A DNA stretch of 64,000 nucleotides from Iris pallida. Its lineage: Eukaryota; Streptophyta; Magnoliopsida; Asparagales; Iridaceae. The position numbers and the translations under genes were made by a program. The stretch is taken from positions 4,398,072 to 4,462,071 of the forward strand of contig JANAVB010003999.1 of the NCBI GenBank assembly GCA_029216955.1, written 5' to 3'. The notes below the pieces were generated by a model. The model did not search any database. It worked only from the letters and a program-made list of their open reading frames with translations, and was not told the origin of the DNA. Positions 24,349 to 32,945 of this stretch are shown in pieces (position 1 is the first letter of the stretch; each line of letters begins with the position of its first letter).

Positions 24349-26057
24349 AATTGGCGACTCTGCTGGGGAAAGCTGTCTCCTCCAACGAGATAGCAACAAC
24401 TCAATGCGATACTTCGTCGATCGGCTTGACGAAGAAGACGATGGTTGTACAATTCGACCAATCGGCTTATGAAGAAATGCTCAAGGCGAAGGAGGGCCGC
24501 ACTGCTTCCTCCGCTCTTCCTGCTGCCAAGAAGAAGGGATGCTCTGTCTATGTCCCTAAGTCTTCTTAACAGCCCGAGACGTTTCTGTCACTTCTCACGC
24601 TGACAAGAACACGTCTTCAACTTCAACTAAGCACACTTCGGCTTCTCTGAACACGGCAACAGTGGCTTCTCCTAGTCACGCTGATAAAGTTGGTTCTTTA
24701 ACCAAGTCAGCATGTACAAGGAAAACCATCTCTGGACATGTCAAAGTCCCTTCTCCCTCTACTCTTACGACAGCAGTCGGCTCTTTAGCCATTGATGACT
24801 CTGAGCGTATGGCATTTAAAGGGCAGCGTACGGTAAAGGCAGCGTACAAAAGCCAACATCAGGCAGCGTACGCTAAGCCAAAGCCAGCATATGCTAATAA
24901 AAAGGCAGCGTATGACCAGAAGCCCAAACTAAAGTCAGCGTATGCTAACAGATACAGTCCTTTGACTGTTTCTCAAAATCAAGCTGGGGGTTCTCTTCCA
25001 CAGAACATACAAATGATTCCCCCTCAACTTGCACATCTTGTGCCAACCAAGAAGAAAGACTCTTTAGTCAACTCCTCTACTCCTAAGGTCTTTACCTCTG
25101 GAGTTAATTTGACTAGTACTCTTACTAGATCAAACAAAGGAAAATGCCTTTTGGCTAATTCCTCCAAAGATGGATTATTACCGACTCCCAGTCGGAATAA
25201 TACCCATCTTCCTTCTCTCCAAATTTCTCGATCTGAGAAAGGCAAATTACAAGTATCCAAGACTGATATCAAAGTCAGATCTCCTACGGATCTTCGTAAC
25301 AAGCTTAATCAGAATCGTCTCGATTCCACTGAGACAAGTATATTAGACCCTGATGCAGAATATGCCAAAAATTATGTGGCTCAAATTAATCGGTCTTTAT
25401 ACACTCAAGAACCGAGAAGACAGAAGAACAAAAGACAAGTTTCTACACAGAAACTATCTTCAAGTACTTCCTAATCTGTTCCTACAGATCTCCGGGAGTA
25501 TTTGCAAAATAAACGGAGAATTGACACTCCATCAGGCTATGATATTGCTCATATTTGCCATAAAAAGCATGGTTGCAACTTCCAACCTCGAGTTGTAATT
25601 CAATGTTGTTGTTCACCAAAAAGACAATCTGTTTTCGAACGGATTCAGTATGAACCAATGTTGGATGAAGATGAACCTCTTTATGCTTCTGTCAACATGA
25701 CCTCCAGAAATATTGGGGGTAGCATACGGTCTGATGCTATAGCAGACTCTGAAGATGGCGTTTATCTCGGCACCCGATCCAGGACCGGAGCCTTGGCCAG
25801 GGTCTCTTCTTCTTCTCATCCAAGTGGTTATCCGGAGATCACAGAGGACTTCCTTGGAGAATCCAACTTTCCAGTATTGACTCCCATAAATAGCCCCGGG
25901 AAAGATACTGATTCACACATAGATGATTCAGAACAGACTGTTTCATCATCTATTCCTCGAATGATTACCACTTACATGGCAGAGGGCAATCATGAACCTT
26001 CAACTAGCACCGAAGCTCATGAACAAAGGATTTCTTCCTTAGAACAACAGTTGCTGA
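24339..26057 (+). pseudogene. D ORF1 (Gag-like N-terminal region), broken
   Basis: Three open pieces (to 24569, 24662-25474, 25502-26057) align by eye with ORF1 of C: LATLLGKAVSSNE against MATLLGTTFSSDE at the start, VVIQCCCSPKRQSVFERI against VIIQCCCQTTKRSVFDRL in the middle, YASVNMTSR, and a coiled-coil start EQRISSLEQQLL against EQRIAVLEDKLK. D is cut exactly there and jumps to its 3' region; the Gag core, protease and pol are absent. A Lys/Ala/Tyr-rich stretch (AAYK, AAYA, PAYA, SAYA; 24803-24952) is encoded by repeats of AGCGTA. There is a frame change near 24570 and stops at 24567 and 25472. Confidence 0.8.
24352..24369 (+). promoter_or_regulatory. D primer-binding site
   Basis: TGGCGACTCTGCTGGGGA, identical to the site in C (reverse complement, 46361-46378), four bases after the LTR end. 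The reading frame of ORF1 runs through it. In C an ATG overlaps the site; in D it has become TTG, so an in-frame ATG at 24339 inside the LTR end would have to serve. Confidence 0.75.
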
Positions 26058-26925
26058 CATATTTTTCGTAAAAACGAAAAACATGGAATACGGCTAAACC
26101 CTAAAGAGGGAAGCGTATTTGCTGACGTATTGACCCTAAAGAGGGATACGCTCTTTGAGTTCTGTTCTAACCAGAGCCCTAAAAAGGGAATAGTTATTTG
26201 TTCATCATCTTCGTCCTCACCATAGAGAGGTTTCAATGGCCGTTCACTGCGTGGAATACGCATATTTTTGATAGAGATATCAAAATACACTATCTTAAAA
26301 GAGTATGCTCCAAACATATTTTTCGTAAAAACGAAAAACATGGAATACGGCTAAACCCTAAAGAGGGAAGCGTATTTGCTGACGTATTGACCCTAAAGAG
26401 GGATACGCTCTTTGAGTTCTGTTCTAACCAGAGCCCTAAAAAGGGAATAGTTATTTGTTCATCATCTTCGTCCTCACCATAGAGAGGTTTCAATGGCCGT
26501 TCACTGCATGAAATACGCTGACTGGCCGTCTTCTTGGTGGTAGCAGTGTCGACGGCAGGATGAGATGACTCTTCAGGGGCTTTCCCCTTTCCCTTCGCAG
26601 CAGCATCAACCTTAGGTGCCATTAATGGAGATGGAGTTGAAGATGAAGAAGAAGAAGAAAGATCTTGAGTTTCTGAAAGCTCTTTTCTCTCTCGAAGGCA
26701 AAGGCTGTGGTAAAGAAATAAAATAGGTTTTGGAAGACCTATTTATAGAAGAAAGGAAGAAGTTCAAACGGCGGATATTCTTTAAACAAAATCCCTAAAG
26801 ATTTGCACTGATATTGAGGAAGATAACAAACTCATGCCAGCGTGTCAGGACTTATTCTCACTTTAAAGTTCAAAGTAATTTCGAACTTTTGAAATTCATA
26901 AAGTTCGAAAACTTTGAAGGGATCT
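26058..26925 (-). repeat. D 3' region with antisense exon copy 3 and a 205-bp direct repeat
   Basis: Two near-identical stretches (26058-26266 and 26315-26520) in direct orientation carry the intron-like part of the antisense gene. Then come its first exon (26622 down to about 26478, MAPKVDAAAKGKGKAP), its TATA (26740-26747) and the polypurine tract before the LTR at 26926. The internal hairpin near 26269-26284 matches the palindrome centre at 22484. Confidence 0.75.
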
Positions 26926-28141
26926 TGTAGGGTGTGAAAATTATGACACGCTGACATAAGACTCAGTCCAAGCCATACGCTCAAAGCCATACGCTCAGTC
27001 CAAGCCATACGCTCAAGGCTATACGCTCAGTCAAGGCCATACGCTCATCTAAAGGCCGTACGCTCAGTGAATATTTTATTATTTTCTGAGATGACAGCAC
27101 AGCATGTATTTAATAAAGGATGAATCTGACACTTCGTCTTTCGTGCAAAGACAGCTGTCCAATGGAGACTAGCCGTCATATAGGTTTTCGAAGAGTCGGT
27201 TTTGTCTTTTACGAAGACAGCTCAGCATCTCTCATAAATGTAAAAGCCATCATTACTGTCAGTTTTGACAGTCTGTCAGCCATCATATCCGCAGTCACGA
27301 CGCTCGAGAAGATTTTGTCAGTTATTGGAAGATATGGCGTATCAAAGAAGATTGATGATGGCCACGTGTCTACTTATTCAAACATGCCACGTGTCTACTT
27401 ATTCAAACATACGACTCCTTCCAACTAAGTGAGCGTATGGATCTCATACGACTCCTGCCAACTAAGTGAGCGTATGGATTCTATACGACTCGTTGCCAAC
27501 CAAGTGAGCGTATGGATTCCATACGACTCCTTGTCAAGTGAGCGTATAGTTTCCATACGACTCCCTGTCAATAATGTGAGCGTATCAGCTTTATATGGTT
27601 CTACGCTGTCCAAGTCAGCGTATGCAAGACATGTACCTTCAAAAGCTAGCGTATGACTCTTCTTCTAAAGCAGCGTATCACAGCAGTTGTGTCCAGGATA
27701 ATTTTCAACGTGCAGTTAACACACGTTCTCACATGTCCTGTAATCAGTTATCCACTTCTTCAGAAGTTATGCAACGTGGCATTCATGCCATCAATCTCTC
27801 CTGAATATGCTCCACTACTTTCAACCGCACGCTAATGTGTCTCCATCAGAATTTGCCATGCGTCCCTGCAGTTATGCATACGTCAAGTAACTACCTGAGC
27901 GTATGCTTAAGGACAGTTATCCTGAACTCTATAAAAGAGAGTTTCTTCATCTTCATCATACACTACAGTTAATTTCAGAGAAAACAGAGAGATTGCCCAG
28001 TTGCTGTCCAAGTTCTTCAAAGTTCGAGTTTTCTTCATCGCATCGTCCAAGGGATAAAGTAATCGTCTTCTAGATTAGATTCCTACAGTTGTAATTTTCT
28101 CAGATACAAAATAAATAAAGTGAATTTATTTATGGAAAACA
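26926..28141 (+). repeat. D LTR copy 3 (3' LTR)
   Basis: 1216 bp, same length and order as 23133-24348, with the same 40-bp units at about 27420-27590 and TATAAAAG at 27930-27937. It ends GGAAAACA and abuts AGGGG. The substitutions I noticed between copies 2 and 3 are few. Confidence 0.9.
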
Positions 28142-28146
28142 AGGGG

Positions 28147-28977
28147 ATATTTATTTCGGACGGTAGCTTTATTCAATTCCCGATAGTCGATGCAGAGTCG
28201 CATCGATCCATCCTTCTTCACGAATAGCACGGGCGCACCCCACGGCGAGACACTCGGACGGATAAACCCTCTGTCGAGCAATTCCTGAAGTTGTGCCTTC
28301 AATTCTTTCAATTCTGCAGGGGCCCTTCTGTACGGAGCCTTCGAGATCGGACGGGTGTCGGAGAATGTATCGATGGTGAACTCTATTTCTCGATCGGGCG
28401 GCATGCCGGTTAGCTCGTCCGGGAACACGTCTGGGAATTCTGCCACAACGTCGGTCTGACCCGCGCTTGCACCATCCTGTCGCATGTCTCGAACGGAAGC
28501 TAGATAGCCTTCGCACCCGGAATGCACCATCCGTCGAGCCGATATTGCGGAGATCACCATGCAGGTCGGCGACGCCTCACCATACGAGTAGCAAAATTCA
28601 GGCACTCTAGGTATGCGGAATGTGACCTTCTTTTCAGCGCAGCCTATGGTTGCGTTGCACGGTCCGAGCCAATCCATTCCCAGAATAATGTTAAAGTCCT
28701 TCATGTCTAGAACTATCACATCCAGACCGATCTTTTGACCGCCGATACAGATAATCCTGCCGGCACAAGCTAAGTTTGTGAGAATTGGTGTGCCCGAAGG
28801 CGTGCTTATGCTAAGGTCGAGATCTAATGATATTACAGGAAATTTGTGCTCGGCGGCAAAGTCCGCCGATATAAAACTATGTGAAGCACCTGAATCAAAT
28901 AACACACAAGCAGGCACATTATTGAATTTTAGTATACCTGACACTACTGTATCTGATGCTAGCGCTTCGTCTCAAGT
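28147..28977 (-). pseudogene. pol: B Pol, 5' part: protease and start of RT
   Basis: On the minus strand the frame opens after a stop at the end of the Gag tail (YAMT*DEALASD). It reads the protease [16 protein letters not shown], a linker with [20 protein letters not shown], and RT motifs [20 protein letters not shown] and [19 protein letters not shown], where D is inserted. It joins 20628 once D is removed. One stop separates it from the zinc-knuckle region. Confidence 0.88.
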
Positions 28978-30257
28978 CATGGCGTAGACGTGGCCCTGAG
29001 TGTTGGGGCGACGGTCTTGGCCATTTTGCGGTACGGGTTGTGTGGGCGGAGGAGGTCGAGGCGCCTGTCCTCGATTCTCTTGACGGTGTTGTTGTGGTGG
29101 TGCATTGTAATTTTGTCTCCGAGCCCAGCAATTCGCCATTTGGTGCCCCCTTTTTCCACAAAAGAAACATCTCCCGTCTAAGACAGCATAGTCCCTTTCT
29201 GTGTGCCCGTGCGGTTGCACTTGGCGCAGGGAGGAGATGGGTTCTGTCCTTTATAGCCGATGTTGTTTGGATGCTTTGACGCGTGATTGTTGCCTCCCAT
29301 ATAGCTAGGACGTTTGTGATTGGAGTGACGCACATCCTCGACAGCACCGGAAGGATGCAGGCTCTCAAGGCGGATAGCATGGTTCAGAGCCTCGCCCATG
29401 GTCTTGTACTCCGGGACCCCGACATGTGCACCGATAGAGTGTCGCAGACCCACTTCGAACCGTCGCACACGGTACTCTTCAGTAGGCAGAAACTGGCCAG
29501 CAAACTTAGACAACTTGTTGAATTTTGCGGCGTACTGTTCCACTGTCCTGCTTCCTTGCTTCAACTGCATGAATTTATTCTCCTTCGCTTGAAGAACGAC
29601 TGACGGAAGGTACTGGACTTCGAAAGCTTTACAGAACGTGGCCCAAGAGATCGGCGCAGTGGTGTTGTCCGGTCGGATCGTTCGCTTGCGCACGACCCAC
29701 CAGTCGTGCACGTTCAACCGTAGTTGAAGTTGTGCGCAGGTGACTTGCTTCGACTCTTCAATGCCGAGAAGCTCGAAGTGATCTTCCAGCTCTTCCAACC
29801 AGTCGATCGCTATGGAAGGACCCTCGGTGCCGCTGAAGGAAGTATGGCACGCCTTCTTGAATTCTGACACTTCAAAGTTGTACTTTTTCAGTGTCGCTAG
29901 TTGACGCTCGGGCTCCGCCGTGTCGACTTCAATGGGTTGGATCGTCGGCCCGGTGGTAGTAGGTACTGTGACGGTAGGCGCAGTCACAGAATTTCCGTTG
30001 GCCGCCATTGTCTGGATGATCTGCTGCAGGGTATCTAACTGCTTTTGTTGAAGTTTGGCATGTGCGTCAAAGCGAGCTTCGAACTGGGCCTGTCGTTCCT
30101 CTACCTGTTGATGCCGATTCTCGGACTGGTTTCGCTGTGCCTCCATCATGCGCAACATTCTTTCGATTGTATCGTTAGAAGGTCTGGCCCGCGGACGATG
30201 CGAACTACTAGAGCCGCTTGAAGCGCTCTGTTCTTGCTCGGCCGTGGGTTCCGTCAT
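28972..30257 (-). pseudogene. gag: B Gag with zinc knuckles, one frameshift
   Basis: The main frame gives 359 codons (30257-29178): Ser/Gln-rich N-terminus, a coiled-coil segment (ERMLRMMEAQRNQSENRHQQ, about residues 32-51), then the Gag core (WLEELEDHFELLGIEESKQV, ATFCKAFEVQYLPSVV). A knuckle begins CAKCNR and is lost to a one-base shift near 29215. The overlapping frame (29220-28972) keeps the rest, HGHTERDYAVL and CFFCGKRGHQMANC. The product would package element RNA. B is the only chromovirus here with this N-terminal coiled coil. Confidence 0.85.
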
Positions 30258-30401
30258 TTCTGCGATACGAAGGCAAACGCATCAGTCATAAATTATTACG
30301 GACTCATTGTATGGAACAACTTATCTCATCGATGCGAGGTCAAAGGTTTGGAACTCTAGACGCGATGCCAAAGGATGTAAAGCCGTGCTCTGATACCATT
30401 A
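30258..30401 (-). promoter_or_regulatory. B leader with initiator-Met primer-binding site
   Basis: CCGTGCTCTGATACCA at 30383-30398 is the reverse complement of TGGTATCAGAGCACGG, the standard initiator-Met tRNA site, three bases from the LTR. About 125 bp of leader separate it from the gag start at 30257. Confidence 0.9.
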
Positions 30402-31787
30402 TGTCACGCCCCGATTCCGTAGAATCGATAGTCGTCCCCCGGGCGTGATGCCGTACGAACCTAAGTTGCGATCGCACAAGGCATAGTCATAAGGTTATCC
30501 GAAACACAACATCAAGTTAGAGTACGCAGAGAAATTGATTGGCACATTTGAAATAGAAGTAAACTTTTTCATTGATAATAAAACTTTATTTACATTGACT
30601 TTATTACATGCATTGCCGCACGGGCTACAATATGAATCGACTTAGAAAATGAACGCCGATGAGATAGTCGTTTCATATATTACATCCCTTTTTATAAGCA
30701 AAAACTATTACGCTTTCCACCTGGGATTGAGGAAAGCCGAACCGCTATCTATTCTTTTGGACTGAGTGCGGGTCTTCTTCAAAAGGAATCCAGAACAAGC
30801 CTTTACACGGACGAGGCTTCAAAAGTGTCCATGCCGTCTTGAGATTTTATGTGGCACGCCCTTCGTGGTTCGGGGTACCTGCGTGGAGAGCGAGGATCAG
30901 TACATTACACTTTGTACTGGTGCATGGCAAGTTAATTTCCAAGCTCTCATTTGGTTGAATGAGTTTATATGACTTAGTTCATGAATGTTTCTAACCATCC
31001 TAATGAATTTCAAGCAAGCAATGACAAGCATAATGTAATTTACGTCGGAACTTACCCCCGACGGACCGCGCCGCATCTTTTAAAACTTACCATGTTCTTC
31101 CCTGTCAAATGTTATCATTTACATTCCAAGTGCAACATTACGTGTGTTTGGTCACTGACACCACAAGCCATCCTGGACTTATAGCTTTGTTAGTCGGGGC
31201 CCTTTCAACGCAAGTAGCGAGTCCCGCTGAAAGTCCCCGCCTAACCCGTGCTATCATCCAGCACAGCTATACCATGTTTCCTCCTAGGCCGAGTCGGTCC
31301 CGTGGCACCGGGTTGTCGCTCGAGGAAACTTTCTCCTTGTCGACAAGTTGTCCAATGACCGAGTTAAGACATTATTCAGTTATTAAGGTGTAGCCTTCGT
31401 TCTCTTTGAAACTTAATCATTTTACTGTGCTCGTGCCCTTGCATTCATTCTTTCTTCCGTAACAACACTATCGAGTTACTTAAGAAGGGGTCAAGAAGAG
31501 AAGGGTCAGCCACTCACCTTGAGTTCACTTCGGCGAGAGAACTTGTTGGTCGCACTAGACGTCGCCTACGCGATTACCTGAAATCGCACAAGCAACCGAT
31601 TAGAACACTGCATTATTCAAGGAGTTCGATAGGAAATGCGAGTTCGAAATGCAAGCCATGAAAACCATCGAAAATATTCACGAAAACGCATTCAGAAAAC
31701 AAAGCCAAAACCAACGCAAGTGGCGTAAAAAATAGAGCAACGGGAGGTCTCTCCCGACTCAGCCGCAGAGCCAATCCTCGAGGCGCA
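30402..31787 (-). repeat. B 5' LTR, first part
   Basis: It matches the left LTR base for base over long stretches with scattered changes (GTGCGAACCTATG versus GTACGAACCTAAG near the start). C interrupts it after GAGGCGCA; the remaining 194 bp are at 47282-47475. GCGCA at 31783-31787 is the TSD of C. Confidence 0.92.
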
Positions 31788-32682
31788 TGTTTGCAAAAAC
31801 AAAAGTATAAAACTTTATTGATACAAACTGTAATAAAGATTACAAGAATTCTGGGAAAATTACAACTATAGGAATCCAATCTTGATGACGATTGCTTTAT
31901 CCCTTGGACGATGTGAACTTTGAAGACGAAGCCTTTGAAGTTGAAAACAACTCTGGAAATTGAAGGCAAAAGCCTCTGAAGTTGAAGACAAAAGTCTCGG
32001 AAGAATACAGCAGCACTTTGGCAAGAACTTCTGAACTCTCTGATTTCTGATCTCTGATCTTGATCCCCCTTGAAATGAAGACTTGAAACTCTATTTATAG
32101 AGTTCTGAAAATAACTAACTTTTATTTATTTTTGGACTGCGCAAGCTGATTTGCGCAGCAACTGGTTTGCGCAGATATGGACTGCGCAGGCAGTTACTGG
32201 ATCGTGGGCCAACTATCTGAGACACATGGCATTATTTGATTGAAATGCGCATGATCGTGCATAGACAGTTGCCACATAATGAGCAATTGACGGCATGAAT
32301 GCCACATGTAATTTATCAGTTATGTTGGTAGAATGTACAAAGTGAACTGCGCATACACTGGTTTGCGCAGACTCAGACTGTGCAGGCTTCGTTTGCGCAA
32401 CCACGGATTGCGCTGCCAACTGTCAGCCGTCCTCGAGCACTGTGCGGCGCCAAAAACGAACAGTCTCCTCGTTATTCGTATTGTCAGCTGTCAGAAAGAT
32501 CTGATTTGATTCAGTCAATGATGACTTCTGTCACGTCAACCTGCGCAGTTGGAAACATGCGCAAACCAACCTGCGCAAAGTGATGTCTGCGCAATCTGTT
32601 GTCTGCGCAACTCATCAAAATGATGAATATCTTGAATTTTTGACTTTGTTGATTGATGCAACTTGCTTTTTTAGGACCTACA
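31788..32682 (-). repeat. C 3' LTR (left)
   Basis: 895 bp, the same length as its partner at 46382-47276. I count 13 exact TGCGCA words in it, plus near misses (TGTGCA, TTGCGCT). A TATA box in coding sense is the reverse complement of CTATTTATAG near 32092. The polypurine tract follows at 32683-32700 (coding sense GAAGGGGGTCT). Confidence 0.93.
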
Positions 32683-32700
32683 AGACCCCCTTCAAAGTTT
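32683..32700 (-). promoter_or_regulatory. C polypurine tract
   Basis: AGACCCCCTTCAAAG on the plus strand, read as CTTTGAAGGGGGTCT in coding sense, directly next to the LTR. The same word stands before the D LTRs (GAAGGGGGTCT at about 23122-23132), one reason to group C and D. Confidence 0.85.
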
Positions 32701-32847
32701 TCGAAAGTTGATTGTAATCAAAATTTTGAAATACTTTGAATTTTTGAATGTTGAATCATTTTGCGCAATATGATGAGCTGTCTGCGCAAAGCGAATAGAC
32801 CACAAGTTTAGGCGCAATCCGAGGCATCTGTTTCGCATTTCAAAAAC

Positions 32848-32855
32848 TATAAATA
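32848..32855 (+). promoter_or_regulatory. TATA box of the C antisense gene
   Basis: TATAAATA about 98 bp before the ATG at 32946, followed by a CT-rich leader. TGCGCA motifs lie upstream, around 32760-32790 and through the LTR. Position and leader match the D copies. Confidence 0.7.
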
Positions 32856-32945
32856 CCCCTCTTTTAGTTTTTAATTCTTTACTTTGCAATCTTTCGAGCT
32901 TTTTGAGAAGAAAACCTTCACTGTTCTCCTCCTCCGACGATTGTC

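Larger units (their letters stand above)
20634..28141. mobile_element. Element D: three-LTR palindromic Tat-like non-autonomous composite
   Basis: A 7.5-kb insertion in B flanked by AGGGG. Its parts are a minus-sense LTR (20634-21831), a 3' region with antisense exon (to 22482), a turning point at 22483-22486, the inverted copy of that 3' region (22487-23132), a plus-sense LTR (23133-24348), a primer site and gag-like ORF1 (24349-26057), another 3' region with a 205-bp direct repeat (26058-26925), and a second plus-sense LTR (26926-28141). All of pol is missing. PBS, PPT and ORF1 resemble those of C, so it probably used machinery of a C-like element. Both outer termini are the U5 end of an LTR, which a normal cDNA would not give. 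Confidence 0.9.
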
